Assembly (NCBI RefSeq): GCF_014201715.1
Contig: NZ_JACHFD010000010.1
Coordinates: 62,001 to 126,000 of the forward strand
Direction: 5' to 3'
DNA: 64,000 bases
Source of the DNA: Haloferula luteola
Lineage (GTDB): Bacteria; Verrucomicrobiota; Verrucomicrobiia; Verrucomicrobiales; Akkermansiaceae
In this document: positions 52,100 to 63,985 of the stretch, piece after piece
How the letters are laid out: each line of letters opens with the position of its first letter
How positions within the stretch are numbered: the stretch's first letter is position 1
Program-made: the position numbers and the translations under genes
Notes under the pieces: generated by a model
What the model was told of the DNA's origin: nothing
Databases searched by the model: none
What the model saw: only the letters and a program-made list of their open reading frames with translations

Positions 52100-53560
52100 G
52101 TGCCCATCGTGACCCGCTCGATTCTCTCTGCCGCCCTTTGGGCGACTCTCGCCCCTACCTGCCCGGCCGCCGAACAAATCGTCACCCTCGGCGACTCTCT
52201 CACCTTTGACTACGAGGCCGAGTTTGGATTCAGCATCACCATTTTCAATCCCAGCACCTTCCAGTTTGAGACCTACGGCGATGGTTTCAGCTCCACGGTA
52301 AAAAACTGGATCGAAATCCTCGGCGATGCCAACTATCGCAAGGACCACTTCGACAACGGCAGTCGGAAAACCTACACCGTTCCTCTTTCCGGTCAGACGC
52401 TCCTCTTCCGCCACGCCTACAACTGGGCCATCCCGGGAGCCACCGCAGAACAAATCCGCGATTTTGTCCTCGGGAGCCGCACTTTCACCGAAATCCTTGC
52501 CGACGACTCCAGCTCTGACTTTTCGCTCGGCGATGCGCTCACTTTAGCGGGCATCGATGACAGCGATTTCGCCGTCTCTGACCTGCGCGAACAGATTCAA
52601 ACCGTCGCCGATCGATTGACCTATTTCGTCGGAGGAAACGATCTCCGCAGAGTTTACGGCGGGGTCTACAACGACACTTTGAGCACTGCGGAAATCGAAA
52701 CTTTCGTCAGTGGATTTGTCGCCGATTCCACCGAGGTCATCGATCAGGTTCTCGAGTGGAATCCCGATCTTCCTATCGTCATCGTGGCCGCACCCCATAT
52801 CGGAATCACCCCGGAAATTCGGGGAAAATATCCAAATGACTCGGTAAAGACCGCACGCATCACCACCATGCTGGAGGATCTCAATGGACGGATGAAAGCG
52901 CTCGCGGAAACCCGAGGAATCGGCTTCGCCGATATCTTTCACCCAACGCTTCGCTACCTTGATGCCGCCACGCCGCTAACTATCCATGGCATCCCCATTG
53001 CCAACGCAGGCACCACGACTGGCGACCTCAACGATCTCTGGCTCAACGGTGAGTTCAGCGCCAACTTTCACCCAAACACCAGCGCTCAAGCGGTGATCGC
53101 CAACTTGATTCTCCAGGCATTCAACCGCACCTACGGCAGCGAAATTCCACCACTCACCGCGACCGAAATGCTGGGGGGATTGCTTCAACAAACGAGCGGC
53201 CAAATCGACATGAGCTTCGCCAGCTGGATGGGTGGCTTCGGCATCGCCGGTGCGGCGGAGGATGACGACTCGGACGGCGATGGCATCCCTGCCGCCGTCG
53301 AATTCGGGCTTGGGCTCGACCCGACCTATCCAGACGCGGATGAAATCACCACCCAGTGGGGAGACTCCTCCTTCACCTTACGCTACCCGCTGCGCCTGCC
53401 CGACACCCTGCAGGTCACCGTCGATCCCGCCAACTCCGACGACCTCCGTACCTTTGCTCCCGTGACTCCACGGCCGACTGTGGGTGCCAGTGGCTATGCC
53501 ACCGCCACGACCACCGGTTCCCAGGGGTTTCTGCGCCTCGAAGCCACGCTCGCGCCGTAG
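52100..53560 (+). CDS. secreted SGNH/GDSL hydrolase with calcium-binding repeat
   Basis: 486 residues, start GTG at 52100, with another GTG three codons downstream. Signal peptide, then SGNH block I VTLGDSLTFDYE, block III YFVGGNDLRR, and block V histidine in ANFHPNTSAQA. Esterase-like activity is expected. Near residue 390 it contains AAEDDDSDGDGIPAAVEF, a thrombospondin-type-3 or EF-hand-like calcium site, then a beta-rich C-terminal domain ending in FLRLEATLAP. Such tails are common in surface proteins of Verrucomicrobia. It probably works with the preceding glycosidase. Ends one base from modC in convergent orientation. Confidence 0.8.
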   Translation: MPIVTRSILSAALWATLAPTCPAAEQIVTLGDSLTFDYEAEFGFSITIFNPSTFQFETYGDGFSSTVKNWIEILGDANYRKDHFDNGSRKTYTVPLSGQTLLFRHAYNWAIPGATAEQIRDFVLGSRTFTEILADDSSSDFSLGDALTLAGIDDSDFAVSDLREQIQTVADRLTYFVGGNDLRRVYGGVYNDTLSTAEIETFVSGFVADSTEVIDQVLEWNPDLPIVIVAAPHIGITPEIRGKYPNDSVKTARITTMLEDLNGRMKALAETRGIGFADIFHPTLRYLDAATPLTIHGIPIANAGTTTGDLNDLWLNGEFSANFHPNTSAQAVIANLILQAFNRTYGSEIPPLTATEMLGGLLQQTSGQIDMSFASWMGGFGIAGAAEDDDSDGDGIPAAVEFGLGLDPTYPDADEITTQWGDSSFTLRYPLRLPDTLQVTVDPANSDDLRTFAPVTPRPTVGASGYATATTTGSQGFLRLEATLAP

Positions 53561-53561
53561 T

Positions 53562-54653
53562 TCACAGCGGAATCACATGCACCCGCTGCGCCTTCACAGC
53601 AGCCACCATTTCCCGCCCCACCGTGACACCCAGCACCTCAACCGACGCCGCGGTTAGCAAAGCTACCAGGGGGAATCCAACATCCAATTCCACACGCATC
53701 GCTACCCCTTCCTGACGCAAGCCAACCACTCGCCCCCACCATTGATTCCTGAGGCTGGAATGATCGAGCAACACCTCCCCCAAGCTCACGTCTCCTCCCC
53801 TGACACACACCCAAACTTCTCCCCCTTTCACAAGGCCCGGAACCTCGGAGGCCACCACACAAACTCCCCGGCAATCCACTTCTGCGACCCCATTTTCGCA
53901 AGACAACACACGGCCTCGGGCCAGCGTTTCCACTTCCAACAATTGAGCAGTTTCCGCGGATTCGGGACGGCAAAAAACCTCCTCCATCTCCCCTTGTTCA
54001 ACGAGGCGCCCACGACTCATCACCGCCATCCGATCACCGAGTGCCAGCGCATCCTGGCGATCGTGCGTCACCATCAAGACAGGAACCTCGGCTTCCCGGA
54101 GCCACGGTCTCAATTCACTCCTTAGTCGTTCCCGAGTGGGCCGATCCAATCCCGACCACGGCTCATCCAGCAGCACCAAAGCGGGATCCGATGCCAAGGC
54201 ACGCGCCAACGCCACCCGCTGTTGCTGCCCACCCGACAGCTCTGAAGGTCGGCGGTTCTCCATGCCTCCCAGGCCCATTCTTTCCAGCCAATCCGCTACC
54301 CGCGACTTCACGGCAGCTTTCGATCCACCACGCATGCCGTAGCTCACATTCTGTGCAACGCTGAGATGGGGAAACAGCAGCCCATCCTGAGAGACCCACC
54401 CCACACGACGACGGGAGGCGGGAACGTCGATCCGTTTCTCCGTATCGAACCACCATTCCTCGCCCACGCTCAGTCGACCATCGTCGGGCTTCTCCAATCC
54501 TGCCAATACGCGAATCAAGGTGCTTTTCCCGGCGCCGGATTCTCCGAACAAAATCGTCACTCCTCGTCCTTCAGGAATCAGGAAATCATCCACTTGAATG
54601 ATGGCTCCCGTCGGAAATCGTCGCGAAAAACTCAACTGCAGAGCCCCGATCAT
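53562..54653 (-). CDS. modC: molybdate ABC transporter ATP-binding protein
   Basis: 363 residues. Walker A FGESGAGKSTLIRVL, Q-loop SQDGLLFPHLSV, signature SELSGGQQQRVALARAL, Walker B ALVLLDEPWSGLD, H-loop VTHDRQ. The C-terminal about 120 residues form a MOP-like molybdate-binding region (ASSAASVEVLGVT-like strands). Overlaps modB by four bases. Energises molybdate uptake. Confidence 0.93.
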   Translation of the reverse strand: MIGALQLSFSRRFPTGAIIQVDDFLIPEGRGVTILFGESGAGKSTLIRVLAGLEKPDDGRLSVGEEWWFDTEKRIDVPASRRRVGWVSQDGLLFPHLSVAQNVSYGMRGGSKAAVKSRVADWLERMGLGGMENRRPSELSGGQQQRVALARALASDPALVLLDEPWSGLDRPTRERLRSELRPWLREAEVPVLMVTHDRQDALALGDRMAVMSRGRLVEQGEMEEVFCRPESAETAQLLEVETLARGRVLSCENGVAEVDCRGVCVVASEVPGLVKGGEVWVCVRGGDVSLGEVLLDHSSLRNQWWGRVVGLRQEGVAMRVELDVGFPLVALLTAASVEVLGVTVGREMVAAVKAQRVHVIPL

Positions 54654-55318
54654 CCAGACCTCCTTCGCACCAAAATCTCACTCAAGCCCACCGCCAGAAA
54701 ACTCACGACCACGGCCACGGCCGCCAGATGCCAGGCCTTCTCGTCCTGCCCCAGCTGCACCGCATGATAGATCGCGACTGGGAGCGTAGTCGTTTCGCCC
54801 GGAATATTGCCCGCCACCATCACCGTCGCCCCAAATTCGCCCAATGCTCGGGCAAATGCCAGCAAGGCCCCTGCCATCACCCCGCGAGCCGCCATCGGCA
54901 GGGTCACCGTGAAAAAAACTCTCCACTCTCCCGCACCCAAAGTGCGCGCCTGCTGCTCCAAACGAGGATCGACCGCCTCCAGCGCCGCCCGCGCAGTCCG
55001 CACGAACAGAGGCGATGACATGGTCGCTAAAGCCAGAACCACGGCTTTCCAAGTGAAGACCACCTCCAGTCCCCACTGCTCCTCAAGCCATGCGCCCAGG
55101 ACCCCTCGACGACTGAACGCCTTCAGCAGCAGCAATCCCGTCACCACCGGCGGCAGCACCAGAGGCAACGAAACCAAGGTTTCGACCACCATCTTGCCCC
55201 GCCAATTCCGACGCGCCAACCACCAAGCAAGTACGACGCCCGGCGGAATCAGGCATAGGGTTGCCATCAACGCCATGCTGGCGGTGAAGACGACCAATTG
55301 CCACTCGTCGGAACTCAT
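54650..55318 (-). CDS. modB: molybdate ABC transporter permease
   Basis: 222 residues with five membrane helices. LIPPGVVLAWWLARRNW near the start, LVSLPLVLPPVVTGLLLL, and the coupling loop with EQQARTLGAGEWRVFFTVTLP, then GALLAFARALGEFGATVMVAGN, which is typical of ModB/CysT-type permeases. Starts in an ATGA overlap with modA. Confidence 0.95.
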   Translation of the reverse strand: MSSDEWQLVVFTASMALMATLCLIPPGVVLAWWLARRNWRGKMVVETLVSLPLVLPPVVTGLLLLKAFSRRGVLGAWLEEQWGLEVVFTWKAVVLALATMSSPLFVRTARAALEAVDPRLEQQARTLGAGEWRVFFTVTLPMAARGVMAGALLAFARALGEFGATVMVAGNIPGETTTLPVAIYHAVQLGQDEKAWHLAAVAVVVSFLAVGLSEILVRRRSG

Positions 55319-56064
55319 CGACCCAGCACCCTGAAGCCGTATTTCTCAAACACCTCAGTCGCAGCTTCTTGCCGCAACCACGCCAAAAAGCGCTTGGCTG
55401 CCGGAGCGCGACGCGTTCCCGAAACCACCGCAGCGGGATACACGATCGGCGGGCCTTCTTCGGCGGGGATCTCCCAGGCCACCTTCACGCCATCCGTGGA
55501 AGCCGCGTCGGTTTTGTACACGATTCCCGCCTGAGCATGCCCTGACTCTACAAATGCCAGCGCCGCACGCACATTCTCTGCCGGGACTACCTTCGACTCC
55601 ACCTCTGCCCAACACCCTATTTTTTTCAGGTATGCCTTGGCGTAGACCCCTGCCGGCACGGCATCGGGATGCCCCAAGGCCAGCCGTCGGACGGAGGAAC
55701 CACCAAGGTCATGAATCGACTTCAACACCGGACCCTCCGGCGGAGTGATCACCACCAAAGTATTCCCCAACACATCTTTCCGGGTCTGGGGATCGACGCA
55801 GTGTTTCTCTTCCAAGCGGTCCATCTGCAAGCGGTCTGCGGAAACAAACACATCCGCGGGAGCCCCTGCTTCGATCTGACGTGCCAGAGTATTCGATCCT
55901 GCGAAGTTGAAGCGGACGGTTTCCCCCGTTGCCTTCCCGTAATCTTTGCCCAACTCGCTCATGGCATCGCTCAGACTTGCCGCGGCGAAAACCATCACTT
56001 CCTCCGCCATCAACTTTCCCGCTGCCAAAAGACTGAAAATCAGAAGCATCCAAGGTGATTTCAT
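55315..56064 (-). CDS. modA: molybdate-binding periplasmic protein
   Basis: 249 residues. Signal peptide MKSPWMLLIFSLLAAGKLM, then VMVFAAASLSDAMSELGKDY, RFNFAGSNTLARQIEAGAPADVF with the oxyanion-binding serine and the SADRLQMDRLEEK helix, VPAGVYAKAYLKK, and VESGHAQAGIVYKTDA. These are the ModA ligand loops. I start at MKSPWM; the upstream in-frame part has no signal-peptide logic. The 250 bases upstream show no clear ModE operator or riboswitch. Confidence 0.95.
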   Translation of the reverse strand: MKSPWMLLIFSLLAAGKLMAEEVMVFAAASLSDAMSELGKDYGKATGETVRFNFAGSNTLARQIEAGAPADVFVSADRLQMDRLEEKHCVDPQTRKDVLGNTLVVITPPEGPVLKSIHDLGGSSVRRLALGHPDAVPAGVYAKAYLKKIGCWAEVESKVVPAENVRAALAFVESGHAQAGIVYKTDAASTDGVKVAWEIPAEEGPPIVYPAAVVSGTRRAPAAKRFLAWLRQEAATEVFEKYGFRVLGR

Positions 56065-56311
56065 ATCCAACAAAATAGCATTCCAGTCTCTGCGATGACG
56101 ATCGCCCAAGCGACATCGACAAAACGGCATCAGGGCGGTCCGCCACCCCTTCCCTGCTAACCCAAACGGTGCCATTTCTCTTCCTGCTCGACCAGCCGCA
56201 TTCCTTTTTTCGGCGCAGTCCTGCGCACCACTCCATGACAGCTGCCAGCAAAATTGTCACCTCGTAGAGCTTGGCGCACCCCCACCCTCCGGTCCTCGCT
56301 TCGCTCTCGCC

Positions 56312-57796
56312 ATGAAGCTTTCGCTCACCTCCGCTTCCTTGTTCGTTTCTGTCACCTGCGGCCTTCAAGCCGATCCCCCTCCGGTCTCCAGCGGGGATGT
56401 CAGCAGTCACACCGCCGTGGTTTGGAGCCGCAGCGTCGGCGCCGACCGCATGCTTGTGGAGACCGACACAGACCCCGACTTCTCCCATCCCATCCGCCAT
56501 CCCGAAGTCTCCACGGGAGCCGATCAAGACTTCACCGCACGTGCCCTGCTGAACGACCTTCCGGCGGGCACGCGCATCCACTACCGAGTCACTTTCCCTG
56601 ACGGCTCCGAGTCCCCTCCAAGCAACACCGGCAGCTTCAAAACGGCCCCCATCGACCATCGCAACGTTCGCTTCGCGTGGTCGGGGGATACGGTCGGTCA
56701 AGGTTGGGGCATCGATCCCGAACGCGGTGGCATGCAAACCTACGAGACCTTGCGTGCCTTCCAGCCTGATTTCTTTATTCACAATGGCGACCTCATCTAC
56801 GCCGACGACCCACTGGAGCCCGAAGTGCCGCTGGCCGACGGCAGTGTATGGAAAAACCGAGTCACCCCGGAAAAGTCGAAAGTAGCCGAGACCCTGGCGG
56901 AATTTCGAGGGGCCTATCGCTACCAGCTTCTCGATCCCCAAGTGCGTCGCTTTCTCGCCGAGGTACCTGTCTTTGCCCAATGGGACGACCATGAAGTGGC
57001 CAACAACTGGTATCCCGGAGAAACCCTTTCCGATCCTCGCTACACCGAGAAGCGAGCTTCGGTCCTCGCTGAGCGCTCCCATCAAGCTTTCATCGAATAC
57101 ACCCCTGTCGCCATCGATTCCCACGAACCACACCGCATCTATCGGGAAATCTCTTACGGCCCCGATCTCGATATCTACATGCTCGATCTTCGTAGCTACC
57201 GCGGCGCCAATACCCTCAACCAACAGGATCAGGCCGGTGCCGACACCGCCATCCTTGGAGGCAACCAACTCGAATGGCTTGCCACTCGATTGGCTACCTC
57301 CCAAGCAACTTGGAAAATCATTGCCTGCGACATGCCCATCGGCCTGATCGTTCCCGATGGCAAAGAACAGGAGGCGATCGCCAACAGCAATGGCCCACCC
57401 CGAGGACGTGAATTGGAGATCGCCGGCCTGCTTTCCCGGCTCAAGCGAGATCAGGTGCGGAATACGGTGTGGTTGACGGCCGACGTCCACTATGCGGCAG
57501 CCCATCACTACGCCCCCGAACGCGCCGTCTTCAAAGACTTCCTGCCCTTCTGGGAATTCGTCAGCGGGCCCCTCCACGCCGGCAACTTCGGACCCAATGA
57601 GCCCGACAACACCTTCGGCATCGAGGTGAAGTTCCAAACTGCCAGCAAGGAAATCCCTGTCGATCAGCCACCCTCCGCGGGCCACCAGTACTTCGGAGGG
57701 CTCGAGTTCGATGCTGACACCCGCGACCTCACCGTGACTCAGCACAACCGCGCCGGGAAAGTCGTCTACCGCCAAACGCTCCATCCGGAAGATTGA
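56312..57796 (+). CDS. PhoD-like alkaline phosphatase
   Basis: 494 residues. Signal peptide MKLSLTSASLFVSVTCGLQA. An N-terminal Ig-like domain (SSHTAVVWSRSVGADRMLVE to FKTAP) is followed by the calcineurin-like core: FAWSGDTVG, FFIHNGDLIYAD, VFAQWDDHEVANNW, ADVHYAAAHHY. The order and spacing follow PhoD, a calcium- and iron-dependent extracellular phosphodiesterase or phosphatase. No Pho box seen. Convergent with ftsH across a palindromic hairpin. Confidence 0.88.
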   Translation: MKLSLTSASLFVSVTCGLQADPPPVSSGDVSSHTAVVWSRSVGADRMLVETDTDPDFSHPIRHPEVSTGADQDFTARALLNDLPAGTRIHYRVTFPDGSESPPSNTGSFKTAPIDHRNVRFAWSGDTVGQGWGIDPERGGMQTYETLRAFQPDFFIHNGDLIYADDPLEPEVPLADGSVWKNRVTPEKSKVAETLAEFRGAYRYQLLDPQVRRFLAEVPVFAQWDDHEVANNWYPGETLSDPRYTEKRASVLAERSHQAFIEYTPVAIDSHEPHRIYREISYGPDLDIYMLDLRSYRGANTLNQQDQAGADTAILGGNQLEWLATRLATSQATWKIIACDMPIGLIVPDGKEQEAIANSNGPPRGRELEIAGLLSRLKRDQVRNTVWLTADVHYAAAHHYAPERAVFKDFLPFWEFVSGPLHAGNFGPNEPDNTFGIEVKFQTASKEIPVDQPPSAGHQYFGGLEFDADTRDLTVTQHNRAGKVVYRQTLHPED

Positions 57797-57912
57797 GCCC
57801 AGGCAATGCTCTCGGATCTCCCAAGAGTTTCGTGAGAACACTCAGCGGTCCTCAGGGACCCATGGCCCGTCCCTGGTTCCTCGATCGGGCTGCGATGAAA
57901 CTGGGGACGCAG

Positions 57913-57942
57913 AAAGGGGTGAGCGCATGCGCTCACCCCTTT
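57913..57942. terminator. perfect 30-bp palindrome between phoD and ftsH
   Basis: AAAGGGGTGAGCGC followed by its exact reverse complement, spanning 30 bases. The stem would end in short A or T tracts on both sides, so it can terminate both convergent transcripts. Confidence 0.75.
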
Positions 57943-57966
57943 GCAGTGAAGACCATCGAAGGCAGA

Positions 57967-60312
<2,346 letters not shown>

Positions 60313-60487
60313 GGTGAATCGAGTGCGGAGCTGTTGGGAGTGGTTTCCTGCTCCGCCTGGGTGGATCTTAGCACGAGGTTCTTGCCTCGGCAAAGGCGAG
60401 GGAGACTAGTCCGGCTCGCTCAAAAGGAAACCCATTTTTCCGCCCCCGTTCTTGCCGGACCCATGGGGATCACCGAGCATCCGCCCA

Positions 60488-63400
60488 ATGCCCGACCGGA
60501 GCGATGATGCCCCAGCCCCTTCGTCCTCATTGCCGAAGCCTCGAAAACGCCGCTTCGGACGCCGCGCCGAGGGCTCGGCCAGCGGGCGGGTGCTCGGCTT
60601 GATGGTCGATGCTTTTGCCGGCTTTGCGACCCTCGACGGCAAGTTGGACCCCGGAGAAGCCGAGCTCATTCTCGACCTTTTGCGCAGCGCATTCCCGGAA
60701 GCCGACCACTCCTGGCTAGCCCGCCGAGTGCGGCGAGCCGTCCGCGAGCCGCGCCCCCTGCCCAACATTGCCGCCGAACTCCGCGAACTTCTCAGCGATC
60801 CCGAGAAGATCGCTGTCGGCCTCCAACTCTATACACTGGTCGATGCCGTCGGTCGGTCGGAACGCAGCCGAGCCGCCTTCGAGATTTTCATGCGTCGCCT
60901 CGGACGACCCGATCAAGGTCGCCAGATCCTCGACGAGATGAACGGCCAAGGAATCCAGGGGCCTGCATCGTTCGAGCGCGTGATCTTCGGCCACGGCTCT
61001 CAGGTGGACGTCCTGCTCCCGGCCGTGTCCGCAGACCACGAATTCCGAGTCTATCGCGTCGCCGACCTGATTCTGGTTCGAAATACCGGCCAAGCCCCGC
61101 TGTGGGTCCGTGGGCGCTCGCTGGAGCCTGGAAACTTCCTCCGCATGCGTCCCCGGCAGCAGTTGGTCGTTCCAGGATGGACACTCACCTGCGAAGACCT
61201 GCTCTTCTTTCTCAACGTCGCCCTCACCGGCAACCCCTCGACCATTTTCCTGGCCTCCACCGACGAAGGCTGGATCAGTGAACGCTCGCGCAGCCGCCAG
61301 AGCACGATCCGAATCCGATTCGGACTGTCGGCCGAAGTCGAGGCCCTCAAAAAATGTTCGGCCGTCGTCGAAGGGATTGGCCCCCTGATTCCCGAAAAGC
61401 CTCTTCAATGCACCCATCACGACCGGATCCATGGCGAACACGGCTTTTCAGCATCGCTCGATATCTTGCGCCGCCGAGCAGCGGAAGCCGGTGGAAGATT
61501 CCGTCTCCATGCCGACCAACGCGACTTTCGGATCTCCAACGACCCTTCGGTGATCGAGCGGGGCGACCTTCTCCTCAGCCCTGGTCTGGCCCCGCGAGTC
61601 GTCCTCCGGGTCCGCTTCGACCCCGAACGCCAGCGCGGCGATGTTTTCGTCCGTGAGTCCTCCGGTCCAGTGCTTGCCGATGGCGTTCCGGTCCGGGCAT
61701 CCGCGGAATTGCGGGAAGGCTCGGTGATCCGGCTCTCCCGGACGCAGGCCCTGCGCTGCCGTTTCCGCGAAGGCATCATCGATGAAGAACGCAATCTCAT
61801 CGAAGTCCTCCGTGTCGAAGATCTGCTTCACCACTTCGTGCGCGATCAACGCGCACTTGATAACCTTTCATTCGAAGTCCGACGCGGCGAAGTGATGTGC
61901 ATCATCGGCCCGTCTGGAAGCGGCAAAAGCACCCTCATGAGCATCTTGGCGGGCCACCGCAAGCCCACTCGCGGCCGGGTGATGCTCAATGAAAGCTCCC
62001 TCTATGAGCACCGCGAGCGGTTGCTGCCGTTCATCGCCCACATGCCCCAAGAGGAGGCCCTGAATCCTCAACTCACGGTGCGCGAGCACCTCCGCCATGC
62101 CACGGCCATTCGCCGCGCTTCCCTGCCGGCGAATGAAATCGAGCGCCGTGCCGACAGCATCCTCGCCGAACTCGGCCTCCAGGGATTGGCACGGCGGCGG
62201 GTCGGGGCCCCCGGAGAAAAAACCCTCAGCGGAGGTGAACGCAGTCGCCTCAACCTCGGCCTCGATCTCGGCAGCGCCGCCGAATTGTTTCTCTTCGACG
62301 AACCGATTTCCGGTCTTTCGTCCAAAGACAGCGAACACGTCGCCGAAACCCTCCGCTCCCTCGCACGAGACAAAATCGTCATCGCTTCCCTTCACCGCCC
62401 GGGGGCGAACGTGCTCCGCCTCTGTGATAAAGTTCTGCTTCTCGATACCGGCGGTCGCCTCGCCTACTTCGGCTCCCCGCGGGAAATGATCCAGTATTTC
62501 CGTCGCGCCTGCGATGAACTGGCCATCCAGCATCCATCGATCGAGGCCCGGATTCCCCTCGGGGCCGATTTCGTCTTCGATGTTCTCGAAACCCCCCTCG
62601 CCCAGATCGGAGGTGGCCAGAATCCCACCGGCGCCCGCCGCTTTCCTCCCACCTTCTGGCAGGAACGCTTTGAAAGTCGGGTCCTGGTCCGCTCGCTCGG
62701 CTCCAAAGGCACCCCACCATCGCGCATCGAATCGCTTCCCGATCTGTCGGGAAAGGGTGTCACCACTTTCCGCCGCGGCCGCAGCACTCTCAGCGCCAAC
62801 CTCCGCGTCTTCCGTACCCAATTCCACCGCGCCATTTGGTCAAAACTGCGAAATCGCGGGACTCTCTACGCCACCCTTATCGAATCGCCGCTTCTCGCCG
62901 CGCTCATCGCCATCACCCTGCGGTCGTCGCCTCAAGGGGCCTACGAATTCTCCACCGCGCTGCACATCCCCGCCTACCTGTTCCTCTCGGCAACGGTGGC
63001 CATGTTCCTGGGACTGACGAACTCAGCCACCGAAATTCTCCGCGATCGACCCATTCTCCGCCGCGAACGCAACACGCGCCGTAGCATGATTCTCTACGTG
63101 TTCGCCAAGTTTGCCGCGCTGTCACTGGTCGCCGCCGTTCAATGTTTCATCTACACCTTCCTTGGACACCATTTGCTCGAGATCCACGGCACCCTCATCG
63201 ACCAATGGCAGTGGATGACGCTGACGGCCTGCACCGGCACCGCCCTGGCCCTCCTCGTTTCCGCTGTCGCCAAAACGGAACGTGGCGCGCTCACCGCCGT
63301 TCCACTGTTGCTGGTGCCTCAGATGCTGCTTGCGGGAGCTCTTGTCCCCTTTCGGGAAATGAACCGAGGCCTGTTCACCGACGCCTCGATCGAGCGAGAA

Positions 63401-63985
63401 CGCGGCGGCATCCCGGTTCCTGCCCGCTACATTCCCCTGCGTTTCGCCTATGAAGGCATGGTCGTGACCCAAGCCACTCGCAACCCCTTTGACCTCGAAC
63501 GCATCCGCATTCAGCGCCGCATCGACACCTTCAAGGAACTCCCCCCACCCCTCGAACCCGGCATTGAAGAGCGCTTCGACATCATGAAGGGCGCCCTTCA
63601 ATCCTTGGTCGGAGCCGATGCCATCAACCCCACCGACGCGATGCGCCGGGCATCCAGCCTGACCGAAATTGCCCGCTCAGGAACCCGCTTGGAACTCGAT
63701 GCCTTCCCCGTCCGTCCCGACCACCCCGGCGCCCGCCCGCTTTCCGACTACTTCGTCAACAAACGGGTCGAATTGATGATTGAGGAAGCTCGCGCCTTCC
63801 GCACCGACTACCGCAACGCGGAAATCGGCCGCGAAACCGACATTTTCCTCTCCGACAAAAAACCGTGGTTTGGACGTCAGGTTTCCACCATTCAGTTCTC
63901 CGCTTTGGTTCTCTTTGTCACCATCAACGCCTCCTGCGGCCTCGCCACCTTGGCCCTGATCATCCAGAATCGGCGAACCTCCTGA
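60488..63985 (+). CDS. TerB-FHA-FHA-ABC transporter fusion (ABCG-like)
   Basis: 1165 residues from MPDRSDDAPAP. Residues 33-140 form a TerB-like helical domain (GRVLGLMVDAFAGFATLDGK). Residues 163-240 and 345-430 look like two degenerate FHA domains (IFGHGSQVDVLLPAVSADHE and ISNDPSVIERGDLLL, later SSGPVLADGVPVRA). The ABC ATPase follows: Walker A IIGPSGSGKST (472-482), signature LSGGERSRL (580-588), Walker B LFLFDEP. From about 770 on there are membrane helices of the ABC2/ABCG type (ESPLLAALIAITL, YLFLSATVAMFLG, LTACTGTALALLVSAV, VSTIQFSALVLFVTIN). Exporter of unknown substrate. Complete at both ends. Confidence 0.85.
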   Translation: MPDRSDDAPAPSSSLPKPRKRRFGRRAEGSASGRVLGLMVDAFAGFATLDGKLDPGEAELILDLLRSAFPEADHSWLARRVRRAVREPRPLPNIAAELRELLSDPEKIAVGLQLYTLVDAVGRSERSRAAFEIFMRRLGRPDQGRQILDEMNGQGIQGPASFERVIFGHGSQVDVLLPAVSADHEFRVYRVADLILVRNTGQAPLWVRGRSLEPGNFLRMRPRQQLVVPGWTLTCEDLLFFLNVALTGNPSTIFLASTDEGWISERSRSRQSTIRIRFGLSAEVEALKKCSAVVEGIGPLIPEKPLQCTHHDRIHGEHGFSASLDILRRRAAEAGGRFRLHADQRDFRISNDPSVIERGDLLLSPGLAPRVVLRVRFDPERQRGDVFVRESSGPVLADGVPVRASAELREGSVIRLSRTQALRCRFREGIIDEERNLIEVLRVEDLLHHFVRDQRALDNLSFEVRRGEVMCIIGPSGSGKSTLMSILAGHRKPTRGRVMLNESSLYEHRERLLPFIAHMPQEEALNPQLTVREHLRHATAIRRASLPANEIERRADSILAELGLQGLARRRVGAPGEKTLSGGERSRLNLGLDLGSAAELFLFDEPISGLSSKDSEHVAETLRSLARDKIVIASLHRPGANVLRLCDKVLLLDTGGRLAYFGSPREMIQYFRRACDELAIQHPSIEARIPLGADFVFDVLETPLAQIGGGQNPTGARRFPPTFWQERFESRVLVRSLGSKGTPPSRIESLPDLSGKGVTTFRRGRSTLSANLRVFRTQFHRAIWSKLRNRGTLYATLIESPLLAALIAITLRSSPQGAYEFSTALHIPAYLFLSATVAMFLGLTNSATEILRDRPILRRERNTRRSMILYVFAKFAALSLVAAVQCFIYTFLGHHLLEIHGTLIDQWQWMTLTACTGTALALLVSAVAKTERGALTAVPLLLVPQMLLAGALVPFREMNRGLFTDASIERERGGIPVPARYIPLRFAYEGMVVTQATRNPFDLERIRIQRRIDTFKELPPPLEPGIEERFDIMKGALQSLVGADAINPTDAMRRASSLTEIARSGTRLELDAFPVRPDHPGARPLSDYFVNKRVELMIEEARAFRTDYRNAEIGRETDIFLSDKKPWFGRQVSTIQFSALVLFVTINASCGLATLALIIQNRRTS

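Noticed and set aside
56065-56311. Possible molybdenum-cofactor riboswitch or ModE operator in front of modA
   Set aside because: I saw no hairpin set or palindrome that fits either; only a covariance search could detect one.
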